Shown here in pieces: positions 17,581 to 27,250 of a stretch of 64,000 nucleotides of DNA. The translations under genes were made by a program, and so were the position numbers. This DNA comes from CADEDV01 sp964596345. GTDB lineage: Bacteria; Bacteroidota; Bacteroidia; Chitinophagales; Chitinophagaceae. Below the pieces are notes generated by a model that worked only from the letters and a program-made list of their open reading frames with translations, was not told the DNA's origin and searched no databases. The stretch covers positions 186,001 to 250,000 of the forward strand of contig CAZQSZ010000003.1 in assembly GCA_964596345.1 (NCBI GenBank), written 5' to 3'. Each line of letters begins with the position of its first letter. Position 1 is the first letter of the stretch.

Positions 17581-17787
17581 ATGAAAAAAGTATTCGCAAT
17601 CCTGGCTATCGCTACATTCATGGTGGCTTGTAACAACGAAGCTGAAAAAACTGAAACTACTGTAGACAGCGCTGCTATCAAAGCTGCTGCTGATTCAGCT
17701 GCTGCCGCTGTTGCTGCAACTGTAGATACTGCTGCTGCAAAAGTTGACACTGCTGCCGCTGCTGTAGTTGATTCCCTGAAGAAGTAA
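17581..17787 (+). CDS. Small alanine-rich helical lipoprotein, copy 1
   Basis: 68 aa. Lipoprotein signal with lipobox MVAC (Cys17), then NNEAEKTE and a 45-residue segment made almost entirely of Ala with Asp, Val, Lys and Thr at regular spacing (VDSAA, AADSAA, VDTAAAKVDTAA), ending VDSLKK. It predicts one long amphipathic helix. Size, lipid anchor and C-terminal lysine recall Braun lipoprotein (Lpp), but there is no sequence homology I can claim. A near-identical paralogue lies at 43608-43817. Strong promoter and terminator suggest high expression as a monocistron. Function unknown. Confidence 0.85.
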   Translation: MKKVFAILAIATFMVACNNEAEKTETTVDSAAIKAAADSAAAAVAATVDTAAAKVDTAAAAVVDSLKK

Positions 17788-17824
17788 TCATTGTACTGAA
17801 CAATATAGCTTCTTGTAAGAAGTT

Positions 17825-17853
17825 CCCCTGCCCATACCGGCGGGGGATTTTTT
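17825..17853 (+). terminator. Terminator of the Ala-rich lipoprotein gene
   Basis: CCCCTGCC / GGCGGGGG (one G-U pair) followed by ATTTTTT. Confidence 0.8.
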
Positions 17854-17965
17854 GCACATTATTTTTCTGTTCAGGGATTTTTCTTAATTTAAGTGACCAT
17901 TAAACCTGTCCATCTCCCCGAAAAGCCTTTCATGTTCCTGCCCTGCGGCCATTAAACCTTATCGC

Positions 17966-20053
17966 ATGAAAGGATATCTTCTGCTGACAGCCCTGCTGTC
18001 TGTATGTACCTATTCAAAGGCTGCTATTGTCACCTGGGATGGTGAAGCTGGTGATGACCAATGGAATACTCCTGCTAACTGGGCGGGAAATACGCTGCCG
18101 CAAACCGGTGATGATGTGATCCTGGATAATTCTGTTGTAACCGGGTCGTATATTGTAAGCCTGCCACCTGGCACCGTTTCAACAATAATTAATTCTTTGC
18201 TGATTTCTCCTTCTGGAAGCAATACGATCAGGTTGATACTCCCAGTTTCCAATACTATTGTTCCTGCTTTAGACATTACTGGAACCGGAGATGTTCTGGT
18301 GTTGAATAACAGGGCGATTCTGCAAAATTCTTCCGGTGCAACAGGCGGCTTGCCCATTAGTGTAAGTAATCTTCCAGGTATTTTCAGGATCAATAATGGC
18401 GGCAGGTATATTCACAATACCTTTCGCCAGCATACGGCATTATTGGATAAGTTATCATCTGCCCCGGGTACAGAAGACGGGACAATTGAATTTGATGTAC
18501 CTACTACAACTGCATATGTTATTTCACTTACCGGCAGAACGGTAGGTAATTTAGTATTGTCAGCAACAGCGGCGGGCGGCACCAGAACATATACTTCTTC
18601 CGGTTCAAATCCCTGTATCATTAACAGTGATTTTACAATCAATAGCGGAGTTACTTTTTCCTCCGGTTTTGCTGCTGATTTTATAATAAAGGGAAATTTG
18701 AATCAACAACCGGCATCTGTTTATAGTATTCAAAATTCAACAGACAATAATTACGTTAAAATTGAAGGCAACCTTACCAGCCAGGGAGAGATTACAGAAA
18801 CAGGTACCGGCCTTCCTGTATTGGAGCTGAACGGGGCCGCCAATCAAAACATTACTATACCCGGAAACATAACGAACAATGTTGAATTGAGAATAAATAA
18901 CCCGGCCGGTGTTACTCTTCAGTCAAGCCTGACCCTGCCGTACCGGCTGAATTTGACAACTGGGAAAATCACAACTTCACTTTCGAATATGCTTACTCTT
19001 GCAGATAATGCTGTAACAACCGGGGCCTCTTCGCTAAGTTTTATCGAGGGGCCTCTGCGAAAAATCGGGGATGACAATTTCACGTTCCCGGTTGGCGTTG
19101 GAAGTATATATGCGCCGGTCACTATTGACAACGTATCCGGTGAAAATAGTGCAGATATATTTACCGCAGAATATAAACGCACCAATCCTCAAATAATTCG
19201 TGGACCTGCAGTAGAACCGGGTATGGATCATGTAAGTTATGTGGAGCACTGGACGCTTACCCGTGATGCAGGAACAGCTGTTAAGAAAGTGGCACTCGCT
19301 GTTACAGCAACCAGTTTTTGTAAGTCATTAGCCACTACTTATGTCAGCCGCTGGAATGGCTCATTCTGGACTGATGAAGGTTCAACTAATGGAGGTGTTA
19401 CCCTATACCCACCGTATGAGACAGGTACGATTACCAGTACTGCTGATCTCTCTGCATTCGGAGACTTTACACTGATCACCGACCAGCCTTTTGCTATCAA
19501 CCCGCTGCCTGTTATGCTGGTTGGTTTTGATGTTGTAAAGCAAAATAATTCGGCTCTGTTGCAATGGGAATTGGCGGCATACTGTTCGAAAAATACAAAG
19601 TTTGAATTGCAGCGTTCTCACGAAGGAGGCAGCTTTGTTACATATAAAACTATTGCGGGCAATGAAATCAGCCGGTTCTACCAGGTAACTGATAACCGCC
19701 TTCATACAGGGCTTACTTATTACAGGCTCCGGATTATTGAAGAAGATGGGAAAATAAGTTATAGCCGTATTGTGACCGTTATGAATGGTTCGTCTGAACT
19801 TTTGTTAACAGCAGTTGCTTCAACACTTGTTACAGACATCGTAACTGTTATGATAGCAGCATCCGGTAACCGTGATGTGGTGCTGTTTATTACAGATATG
19901 CAGGGAAGGATACTGTTAAAAAAAGAACACCGGTTAATTGCAGGAAATACAACGATTCAGCTTTATGCAGGCAGCCTGGTTACAGGTACGTATCTGGTCT
20001 ATGCAGAAAGTAAAGGGCGGCGAACCAATGGTATCCGGTTTATTAAACAATAG
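17966..20053 (+). CDS. Secreted protein with type IX sorting domain
   Basis: 695 aa. Signal peptide MKGYLLLTALLSVCTYSKA, then a repetitive beta-rich region starting with a TWDGEAGDDQWNTPANWAGNTLP motif region (seen in many Bacteroidota surface proteins before a G8-like or beta-helix section). A Fn3-like segment (VKQNNSALLQWELA to YRLRIIEEDGKISYSRIV, about 520-600) precedes a C-terminal domain with the pattern of type IX sorting domains (VVLFITDMQGRILLKKEH...GTYLVYAESKG). Probably exported to the cell surface by the T9SS. Specific ligand or activity unknown. Confidence 0.75.
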   Translation: MKGYLLLTALLSVCTYSKAAIVTWDGEAGDDQWNTPANWAGNTLPQTGDDVILDNSVVTGSYIVSLPPGTVSTIINSLLISPSGSNTIRLILPVSNTIVPALDITGTGDVLVLNNRAILQNSSGATGGLPISVSNLPGIFRINNGGRYIHNTFRQHTALLDKLSSAPGTEDGTIEFDVPTTTAYVISLTGRTVGNLVLSATAAGGTRTYTSSGSNPCIINSDFTINSGVTFSSGFAADFIIKGNLNQQPASVYSIQNSTDNNYVKIEGNLTSQGEITETGTGLPVLELNGAANQNITIPGNITNNVELRINNPAGVTLQSSLTLPYRLNLTTGKITTSLSNMLTLADNAVTTGASSLSFIEGPLRKIGDDNFTFPVGVGSIYAPVTIDNVSGENSADIFTAEYKRTNPQIIRGPAVEPGMDHVSYVEHWTLTRDAGTAVKKVALAVTATSFCKSLATTYVSRWNGSFWTDEGSTNGGVTLYPPYETGTITSTADLSAFGDFTLITDQPFAINPLPVMLVGFDVVKQNNSALLQWELAAYCSKNTKFELQRSHEGGSFVTYKTIAGNEISRFYQVTDNRLHTGLTYYRLRIIEEDGKISYSRIVTVMNGSSELLLTAVASTLVTDIVTVMIAASGNRDVVLFITDMQGRILLKKEHRLIAGNTTIQLYAGSLVTGTYLVYAESKGRRTNGIRFIKQ

Positions 20054-20056
20054 GGA

Positions 20057-20458
20057 TCACTTTGCTTTTTTCTTTGAAGCCGTCTTTTTTACCATTGGGA
20101 TATTAAGCCTTTTTGCTTCCTCATTCCAGGCAGCTGCATTGATGATCAGTTCCCTTATACCAAATGAACTGATATCTTTTTTTGAAGTAACAGTGATTGT
20201 TGCAATGGCAGCCCTTGATTTCAGCTCCAGTTGCGGGAAAGCTTCGAGCAGGTCTTTGCCGCGGCAAAAAGCAACATCCACGCCTTTTGGTGTGTTGTTG
20301 AGGTACATAAACATTCCAAAATAATGATAGAAGGGGATCTTAAAACTGAACCGTTCTTCAATACCCGGTACATTTTCGATGATCATCTCCCGGAGTATTT
20401 CTGCCAATTCACGTCTTTCATCCGGTAAAGCTTCGATATATTCATCCACTTTCTTCAT
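20057..20458 (-). CDS. DUF1801 (YdhG-like) domain protein
   Basis: 133 aa cytosolic protein. The N-terminus VDEYIEALPDERRELAEILREMI and the central FSFKIPFYHYFGMFMYLNN are typical of DUF1801. The C-terminus ends in a Lys-rich tail (KKTASKKKAK). Biochemical role unknown. It is 2 nt downstream of the DUF4954 gene, so co-transcribed, and convergent with the preceding secreted-protein gene with a 3-nt gap. Confidence 0.8.
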   Translation of the reverse strand: MKKVDEYIEALPDERRELAEILREMIIENVPGIEERFSFKIPFYHYFGMFMYLNNTPKGVDVAFCRGKDLLEAFPQLELKSRAAIATITVTSKKDISSFGIRELIINAAAWNEEAKRLNIPMVKKTASKKKAK

Positions 20459-20460
20459 TG

Positions 20461-22671
20461 CTAGTATAAACCGAACTGAATACTGATCTGTTCTGCGTGT
20501 TTTTTGAAAGCTATGAATTCTTCCTGTTGCTGGGCAATGAAAGGATTATCTTTTAATTTGCCGATCACGGTCTCCATTTCTTTCTCTGTTTCATACACCA
20601 TCTGGCGGAAAGGACTCCGGTAATCTTTAGCTCTTGATTCGTAAATGGCTTTTGTCATCCATTCTTTTGTAGTAACGGCCTGCAGCAGCAGCGATGTAAA
20701 TATTTTTTTACTGAACCGGCCGGGTGTTAATTGAAGCATTTCCAGCAGTGTAGCAAAAGCATGCTGTGTTTTTTCTTTTGCATATATCCGGCCCTGTTGT
20801 TCGTAAAATGCATGCACCTGGTCCCAGTCATTGATCTTGCCGGAATGAATTGATCTTACCAGGCTGTTAAAAGCAGGAACAGGTATAAGCTGTCCACCGA
20901 TATTGGTCCACGCCTGACGAACCGGTTTGGCAGGCAATGTCTTTATTAATTGTGTGAAAGAGGATAGTTTATTGTCTGCAATAAATGAAATAAGCTGGGT
21001 GATGCCGTAATAAATAATAAGTTCTTTAAAAATTGCATGCGCCTCTGCCACTTTGATCAGTTGCACTTTACGATCTGTATTTTCAAATCCTTCAGCAAGG
21101 ATTTCCAATTTGCTGATATCGGCCCGTTTATCCTGGAATAATACCCCGGCAGTTTTCAGGAGGTCTTTATCTGCTATTTTTTTCTTATTCTTCAGGGCCC
21201 AGGCTTTTGTTGTTGCTTCTTTTAACAGGCGCAGGGCATCAAAAATTTCGTTAATACTATCCGGGGCCAGGAAATCATATTCCAGTTCCTGCACTTTTTC
21301 TGTGCGTTTATCCCTGCCGGCGTATTTGCCGGCATTACGGGCCAGCGCATACATGTTATACATGAACCAGTAAGCAGGCATAATGACAAGCCGGTCATGG
21401 CTGACATCATTGCTGACAAGTGAGAAGGGGATAGGTATATTCAGTTCGGCAGGGAAATCGCCTTTAGCGATCAGTGTGAACGATGCAAATTTGGAATTGT
21501 GCTTCAGGCTGACGCAAAGCCCCGGCCAGAAACCACGCCCTGCGACAATTTCACCATCCGCTCCTCTTGAATTATGATTTGATCCGATGGTGGCACCTGC
21601 AGCCATATTACTTTGCCCCATAATAGTAGCAGCACATAAAAAGGAATTATTGTGGTGTTGCTCATGGGCGGGGAAGATCAGTGAGTTTAATACCTCGCAG
21701 CAGGAAATGGTGGAGTTGTCGCCAAGGTATGAATTGATCAGCCGGGCACCATACTTTAGTTGCGATTGTGACGCCATGATAAAACGAACGGCCTTTACAC
21801 CGTAAAAAATACGACAACCAAAACCAACAATCCCATTTACTAATTCACAACCTTCGCCGATCTGTGATTTTGCTTCCGGGGAGGAGTTAATTGTAAGATT
21901 TTTGAGTTTATTGGCCCCTTTGATATAGGCATCAGTGCCGATCCAGACGTCTTTGATAATACGGCTGTTCTTGATCACCGTTCTGTCACCGATCTTACCG
22001 TAATAGCCTCTTTGTTTATCAAATTTCTTTTCTGTGAACTCTTTAAACTTCTGTTGTAGTTTTTCATCACTCCTGTATTTGGCCCAGAGATAGGCATCGC
22101 CGGGAAGCATACCGTTAAAAGGCAGTATACTGCGGCCGGCATTCTCATTACATACCTCTATCCAGATGCGGACTGATTCTTTTTCACCTTCTCTTAAAAT
22201 ACCATTCCCAAATTTGGCATGGTCCGTGGTTGCCAGTTCGTTAACGTTTACGATCATTACATCATTGCCGATAATATAATGACTCATGAAATTCACATTG
22301 TCGATTACCACATTATCACCAATATCACAACTGATGATGGTGCTGTTGTACAATCCGACCGGCATCCGGATATTGTTGAACTCTAAAAAATAGGGCTCAA
22401 GTTTTCCGATCCTGACAAGGCCATAAAACTTACAGCGCTGCACGAGTTCTGGATTAAAGGCATTGGACACCTGTACTTTGTCCCAGTCATCAGAAGTGTT
22501 GCCGTTGCGTACCAGTACTTCTGTTTCGTAAGCGGTGAGTTTGCGGTATTTGATACCACTGCGGTTCTGGATATTACGGAGATAATATTCGTTCTTTCCT
22601 TTGGGTATATATTCTTTGGCCACAAAACCGTAGCCCATGCTGGCAACAGGATTCTTTTTGATATGGTTCAT
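20461..22671 (-). CDS. DUF4954 family protein with left-handed beta-helix repeats
   Basis: 736 aa. Recognised as a DUF4954-type protein found across Bacteroidota. Residues about 100-400 contain hexapeptide-like repeats (for example VGLYNSTIISCDIGDNVVID, NSYLGDNSTISCCEVLNSL, ATIGSNHNSRGADGEIV) expected to form a left-handed beta-helix as in sugar acyl- or nucleotidyltransferases; the C-terminal third is alpha-helical. Neighbouring glmS upstream makes amino-sugar metabolism a thinkable context, but that is inference. No signal peptide. Confidence 0.8.
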   Translation of the reverse strand: MNHIKKNPVASMGYGFVAKEYIPKGKNEYYLRNIQNRSGIKYRKLTAYETEVLVRNGNTSDDWDKVQVSNAFNPELVQRCKFYGLVRIGKLEPYFLEFNNIRMPVGLYNSTIISCDIGDNVVIDNVNFMSHYIIGNDVMIVNVNELATTDHAKFGNGILREGEKESVRIWIEVCNENAGRSILPFNGMLPGDAYLWAKYRSDEKLQQKFKEFTEKKFDKQRGYYGKIGDRTVIKNSRIIKDVWIGTDAYIKGANKLKNLTINSSPEAKSQIGEGCELVNGIVGFGCRIFYGVKAVRFIMASQSQLKYGARLINSYLGDNSTISCCEVLNSLIFPAHEQHHNNSFLCAATIMGQSNMAAGATIGSNHNSRGADGEIVAGRGFWPGLCVSLKHNSKFASFTLIAKGDFPAELNIPIPFSLVSNDVSHDRLVIMPAYWFMYNMYALARNAGKYAGRDKRTEKVQELEYDFLAPDSINEIFDALRLLKEATTKAWALKNKKKIADKDLLKTAGVLFQDKRADISKLEILAEGFENTDRKVQLIKVAEAHAIFKELIIYYGITQLISFIADNKLSSFTQLIKTLPAKPVRQAWTNIGGQLIPVPAFNSLVRSIHSGKINDWDQVHAFYEQQGRIYAKEKTQHAFATLLEMLQLTPGRFSKKIFTSLLLQAVTTKEWMTKAIYESRAKDYRSPFRQMVYETEKEMETVIGKLKDNPFIAQQQEEFIAFKKHAEQISIQFGLY

Positions 22672-22732
22672 GGAGTTAGTTTAAGTTCTGCTTACTGACT
22701 TTAAGATAAACAAAGGGCAGGAGAACCTGTAA

Positions 22733-24571
22733 CTATTCCACCGTTACTGATTTGGCGAGGTTCCTGGGTTTGTCAACATCAAGACCTTTGGCAACACCAA
22801 TGTAATAGGCGAGTAATTGCAATGGAACCACACTCAGCATAGGGGCCACGATCTCATCAGCTTCCGGAACGATCATTATATCGTTAGAAAGCCCGGCTGA
22901 TATTTCATCGCCTTCGGTTATGACAGATACCACCTGGCCTTTTCTTGCTTTGATCTCCTGCATATTACTGACCACTTTTTCATGGTAAGTGTCTTTGGTG
23001 GCAACAAATACCACGGGCAGGTTTTCATCCACCAATGCAATGGGCCCATGTTTCATTTCAGCGGCAGGATATCCTTCTGCATGTATGTATGAAATTTCTT
23101 TCAGTTTTAAGGCTCCTTCCAGGGCCACCGGGAAATTATAACCACGGCCGAGGTAAAGAAAATCCCGGGCATCCTTATATTTCTCAGCCAGTGCCTTGAT
23201 GGGTTCGCTGTGTTTTAATGTCCAGGCCAGTTTCTCGGGTATCTGTTCCAATTCGCTCAGCAGGTGCATATACCTGTCATTGGAAATTGATCCTTTGATA
23301 TAAGCGATCTTCAGGGCCATCATAGTTAGTACGGCCAGTTGTGCAGTAAATGCTTTGGTGGAGGCCACACCGATCTCGGGGCCTGCATGCGTGTAGGCCC
23401 CGCCATGTGAAGCACGGGCAATGGAAGATCCCACCACATTCACCACACCAAGTATAATGGCTCCTTTCAATTTTGCATTTTCAATGGCAACCAACGTATC
23501 AGCGGTCTCACCGCTTTGTGAAATTGCAATAATGACATCACCTTTATTAATAACCGGGTTACGGTAGCGGAATTCAGAAGCATATTCCACTTCCACATTC
23601 ACCCGGCAGAGTTCTTCAAAAATATATTCTGCCACCAGGCCCGCATGCCAGCTGGTGCCACAGGCTACCATAATGATGCGGTTGGCACTCACTAATTGTT
23701 CTGCATATTGCTGAATACCACTCATGGTAATCGTACCCGCAGCTGCATCTAATCTTCCCCGCAGGCAATCATATACGGTTTGCGGTTGTTCAAAAATCTC
23801 TTTCAGCATGAAATGATCGTATCCGCCTTTTTCGATCGCTGCCAGTTCAATATCCAGTTTTTGAACATAGGGTGTCAGTTTCTCGTTGCCCAGGTTTTTC
23901 AGGATCAGTTCATCCGGCCTGATGATGGCCAGTTCATAATCGTTTACATAAACCACTTCTTTGGTATACTCCAGCATGGGTGATGCATCAGAGCCGAGGA
24001 AATGTTCGCCTTTTCCCACACCGATTACCAGCGGGCTTCCTTTTCTCGCTGCAATGATGGTTTCGGGATCATCTGCATCCAGCAAAAGAATTACATAAGC
24101 ACCTGTCACCCTTTTTAAAGCCACCCGAACGGCTTCTTCCAGGGAGCACTCATTATTTTTTTTGATCTCTTCAATAAAATTGAGCAATACTTCTGTATCC
24201 GTATCACTGGTAAACGTGTAGCCTTTATTGGTGAGTTCTTTTTTAAGTTGTGCATAGTTTTCAATGATGCCGTTATGAATCATGGCCAGTTTGCCGCTGG
24301 CGGATTGATGGGGGTGTGCATTCCGGTCACTTGGTTCACCATGTGTGGCCCAGCGGGTGTGACCAATGCCAACATGTGCATGAAGATCTTTTCCTACAAT
24401 ATTGTCTTCCAGTTCAGCTACCCGTCCTTTCTTTTTATATACTTTCAGGCCGCTGCCGTTTTGCAGGGCAACCCCTGTACTGTCATAACCACGGTATTCA
24501 AGACGTTTTAGTCCTTTGATAATAATAGGATAAGCTTCTCTTGGCCCGGTATATCCGACAATTCCACACAT
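22733..24571 (-). CDS. glmS: Glutamine--fructose-6-phosphate aminotransferase
   Basis: Makes glucosamine-6-phosphate for peptidoglycan and LPS. N-terminal glutaminase domain starts MCGIVGYTG, with the catalytic Cys at position 2 after Met removal; GHTRWATHGEPSDRNAHPH binds glutamine. Two SIS domains follow (ACGTSWHAGLV, ISQSGETADTL; YLGRGYNFPVALEGALKLKEISYIHAEGYPAAEMKHGP), ending DKPRNLAKSVTVE. 612 aa is the standard length. A -7 box sits 20 nt before the start. No glmS ribozyme is present. Confidence 0.97.
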   Translation of the reverse strand: MCGIVGYTGPREAYPIIIKGLKRLEYRGYDSTGVALQNGSGLKVYKKKGRVAELEDNIVGKDLHAHVGIGHTRWATHGEPSDRNAHPHQSASGKLAMIHNGIIENYAQLKKELTNKGYTFTSDTDTEVLLNFIEEIKKNNECSLEEAVRVALKRVTGAYVILLLDADDPETIIAARKGSPLVIGVGKGEHFLGSDASPMLEYTKEVVYVNDYELAIIRPDELILKNLGNEKLTPYVQKLDIELAAIEKGGYDHFMLKEIFEQPQTVYDCLRGRLDAAAGTITMSGIQQYAEQLVSANRIIMVACGTSWHAGLVAEYIFEELCRVNVEVEYASEFRYRNPVINKGDVIIAISQSGETADTLVAIENAKLKGAIILGVVNVVGSSIARASHGGAYTHAGPEIGVASTKAFTAQLAVLTMMALKIAYIKGSISNDRYMHLLSELEQIPEKLAWTLKHSEPIKALAEKYKDARDFLYLGRGYNFPVALEGALKLKEISYIHAEGYPAAEMKHGPIALVDENLPVVFVATKDTYHEKVVSNMQEIKARKGQVVSVITEGDEISAGLSNDIMIVPEADEIVAPMLSVVPLQLLAYYIGVAKGLDVDKPRNLAKSVTVE

Positions 24572-24591
24572 AGATTTTTAATTTATTGCGG

Positions 24592-24599
24592 CAAAGGTA
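24592..24599 (-). promoter_or_regulatory. -7 promoter element of glmS
   Basis: TACCTTTG on the minus strand, 20 nt before the ATG. Confidence 0.6.
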
Positions 24600-24687
24600 T
24601 TGATTTCAAAACATGCAAACGTTTGACTGGCTGCATTATCATGGAAGGTAGAAAAAAAAGCGTAAAAAAATTGAAGAAACCTTCTTA

Positions 24688-26079
24688 TCAGAGTAAGGTA
24701 CCGCTGAGGAAAAAATAGGCAAAGGAAAAATAGATCAGCAAACCTGTTACGTCCACTAATGTGGCAACAAAAGGAGTAGAGGAGGCGGCAGGATCAGCTC
24801 CCAGCCTTTTAAGAATTAAGGGTAACATAGAGCCCATCAGCGATCCCCACAAAACAATACCCGTTAGTGAGAAGCCGACAGTGAACGCTATTCGCAGGTA
24901 ATGTTCTCCAAAGGTGGCTGGTGCCAGTAAATGCCATACTGTTATCACCGATATGCCAATGAGGCAAAGGGTGAGGCCTAACAGAAATCCTGAGAATATT
25001 TCTCTTCGCATAATACGCCACCAGTCAGCGATAGTGACTTCGCCAAGGGCCATGGCCTGTATGATCAGGGTGGAGGCCTGCGACCCGCTGTTGCCGCCAC
25101 TTGATATGATCAGCGGGATAAAAGTAGCCAGTATAACCACTTTGGCGATCTCGTCCTGGAATTGTTGCATGGCTGTGATTGTAATCAGTTCCCCGAAAAA
25201 TAAAATGATCAGCCAGATAATCCTTTTTTTGAATAGCCTGAATATGGGCATTTCAATATAAGGCTCTTCCAGTGCTGCAGTACCGCCGATCTTTTGCATA
25301 TCCTCACTGAATTCTTCTTCTGCCACCCATAGCATATCATCAATAGTAACGATACCCAGTAATTTATTACTATTACTAACCACGGGTAAGGCTACCCGGT
25401 TATTCATTTTAAAAACCTCACCGGCTGTTTCCTGGTCTTCGTCAGCTTTCAGGGAAACAACCCTGTTATCCATCAGTTCAGCTACTTTTTTATCCGGGGG
25501 ATTGAGTATAAAATCACGGATCCTGATATCATCCAGCAATTCCCCTTTTTTATTGATCACATAGATCACATTGATGGTTTCACTATCCTTTCCATATTTA
25601 CGGATGGTAGCAAAAACTTCTTCTATGGTATTATCGGGATATACATATACATAATCCGGCGTCATCAAACGGCCTATACTGTTTTCCGGGTAACCCAGCA
25701 AGGAAAGAGTGATCTTTCTTTCTTCCGGGTCCAGTAATTTGATCAGTTCACGGACGGCATTACTGGGTAATTCTTCCAGGAAATCGGTACGGTCATCTGC
25801 CGGCAGTTCATTCAGCAAAGAAGCGATTGTATTGGGTGGCAGATCCCGTATGATCCTTTTTTGTACAGACAGGTCAAGTATCTTGAAAACACTGGCGGCC
25901 CGGTGCACCGACATATTGGCGATGATCTGGCTCTCATAATCGGGAAACTCATCTACCAGCATCGCCACGTCACTGATATTCTGATGGTTCAGAAAATCCT
26001 TTATCTGCAGCTTATCTTCCGTCTGGATAATAGCTTCAAATTGTTCCGGTATGGTTGGTTGTGCCAGTTCTAAGGACAT
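24688..26079 (-). CDS. mgtE: Magnesium transporter MgtE
   Basis: 463 aa inner-membrane Mg2+ channel. N-terminal superhelical domain (residues about 20-130, with LPADDRTDFLEELP), a CBS pair (LMTPDYVYVYPDNTIEEVFATIRK and MDNRVVSLKADEDQETAGEVFK), then five membrane helices from about residue 285, including SGGNSGSQASTLIIQAMALGE and DPAASSTPFVATLVDVTGLLIYF, the family's pore signature. Normal length. The promoter box ends 4 nt before the ATG, so no M-box riboswitch can fit. Confidence 0.95.
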   Translation of the reverse strand: MSLELAQPTIPEQFEAIIQTEDKLQIKDFLNHQNISDVAMLVDEFPDYESQIIANMSVHRAASVFKILDLSVQKRIIRDLPPNTIASLLNELPADDRTDFLEELPSNAVRELIKLLDPEERKITLSLLGYPENSIGRLMTPDYVYVYPDNTIEEVFATIRKYGKDSETINVIYVINKKGELLDDIRIRDFILNPPDKKVAELMDNRVVSLKADEDQETAGEVFKMNNRVALPVVSNSNKLLGIVTIDDMLWVAEEEFSEDMQKIGGTAALEEPYIEMPIFRLFKKRIIWLIILFFGELITITAMQQFQDEIAKVVILATFIPLIISSGGNSGSQASTLIIQAMALGEVTIADWWRIMRREIFSGFLLGLTLCLIGISVITVWHLLAPATFGEHYLRIAFTVGFSLTGIVLWGSLMGSMLPLILKRLGADPAASSTPFVATLVDVTGLLIYFSFAYFFLSGTLL

Positions 26080-26083
26080 AGCT

Positions 26084-26091
26084 CAAAAATA
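26084..26091 (-). promoter_or_regulatory. -7 promoter element of mgtE
   Basis: TATTTTTG on the minus strand, 4 nt (AGCT) before the ATG: a predicted leaderless mRNA. Confidence 0.55.
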
Positions 26092-26175
26092 CGAAGCCAT
26101 AAGTTAGCAGCATCACGATGATGACTCCCTTCTTTGTTAATTAATTTGTTTACTTCGCTTGTAAATAGCAGGCCG

Positions 26176-26559
26176 ATGATTCTTCCATTCTTATTTATTG
26201 CTCCCACGCAGGAAATGGGGCGTGGTGTTTTTACAAGAGAGGATATAGATGCCGGAACACTCATCGAAGTCGCACCGGTTATCGTGATGACGGCAGAAGA
26301 AAGAAAGCTGTTAGACCAAACGCTTTTACACGATTATATCTTTGAATGGGGTGAACAAAGTGAACAATGCTGTATGGCACTGGGCTATGTGCCGGTTTAT
26401 AACCATTCCTACGAGTCCAATTGTGAATATGAAATGGATTTTGACAGCCGGCAGATCCTGGTAAGGTCAGTAAAGCCGGTAAAAGCGGGAGAGGAGTTAT
26501 TTATTAATTATAATGGCGAATGGGATGACAACACTCCTCTCTGGTTTGATGCCAAATAA
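26176..26559 (+). CDS. SET-domain protein
   Basis: 127 aa from the ATG at 26176 (MILPFLFIAPTQEMGRGVFT); an in-frame ATG 42 nt upstream adds residues not expected for the family. The SET fold is marked by MGRGVFTREDIDAG, the S-adenosylmethionine-binding YNHSYESNCEYEMD and EELFINYNGEW. These are minimal bacterial SET proteins, possibly protein lysine methyltransferases; target unknown. Divergent from mgtE across 96 bp. Confidence 0.85.
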   Translation: MILPFLFIAPTQEMGRGVFTREDIDAGTLIEVAPVIVMTAEERKLLDQTLLHDYIFEWGEQSEQCCMALGYVPVYNHSYESNCEYEMDFDSRQILVRSVKPVKAGEELFINYNGEWDDNTPLWFDAK

Positions 26560-26610
26560 AAAACCGCCCCATAATGAAACGGAACGGTTAAAGCTATTTT
26601 AGGAATATCA

Positions 26611-27093
26611 TTACTGGAAAACTACCTGCGCCCTGATCTCACCAGCGGGATAAGCAGCGGTTCTGATAGCGATATAATACAAGCCGCTTAATACAGCTTC
26701 TTCCTTTACCACTACTCCATCTACTAATAATGTTCCTGATCTTGATCCATTCGCTGTCAGGCCGGTAGTAGAAACAGTTTGCAGTGGCGTGGTGGGGGGT
26801 AATGCGAAACCTGCAGGGGCCGTGCCGTAAACACCGATACCTGTTGGAGCACCACTTAAGCCAGCCCAGTTAATTGTGTAGCTTAAAGTTTTTGTTCCTT
26901 TAATATAGAAAACATCAATCGTGCCCAGGGCATTCGATGCACTGGTAGGAACCACCTGGGCACCGCTCATGGTGATGCCTTTCTTTTCATAGAGAACAGT
27001 TTTCTTGGCTTCAGCAGCCTTTTCGCAAGAGTTAAATGTTACCAGAATCGCTAAAAGAAAGAGAGGGAAAGCAGTTAGTTTGATCCATTTCAT
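26611..27093 (-). CDS. CHRD-type domain lipoprotein
   Basis: 160 aa from the ATG at 27093, which gives a lipoprotein signal MKWIKLTAFPLFLLAILVTFNSC. The rest resembles a CHRD domain (GITMSGAQVVPTSASNALGTIDVFY, LSYTINWAGLSGAPTGIGVYG, LLSGLYYIAIRTAAYPAGEIRAQV): a beta-sandwich ending with the typical AYPAGEIRGQ-like motif. Probably anchored in the outer membrane, function unknown. Upstream 157 bp separate it from the next minus-strand gene. Confidence 0.75.
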   Translation of the reverse strand: MKWIKLTAFPLFLLAILVTFNSCEKAAEAKKTVLYEKKGITMSGAQVVPTSASNALGTIDVFYIKGTKTLSYTINWAGLSGAPTGIGVYGTAPAGFALPPTTPLQTVSTTGLTANGSRSGTLLVDGVVVKEEAVLSGLYYIAIRTAAYPAGEIRAQVVFQ

Positions 27094-27250
27094 GATTGTG
27101 AGATTTGCTATAAAAATAAGAACTTTTTCCATTTGGCAATGGAAGACCGCTTTTTTCTCATTTAACCTGAAAAACAAGTGAATAAGTTGAAGTGAAACCG
27201 GACTTCTGATGGCTGGTTTCCCCTCAGGTTCCTCAAGATAAAACCCGCTT

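Noticed and set aside
24572..24687. glmS ribozyme or metabolite riboswitch in front of glmS, or M-box before mgtE
   Set aside because: The leaders are about 20 nt and about 0-4 nt long by promoter position, too short for either element.
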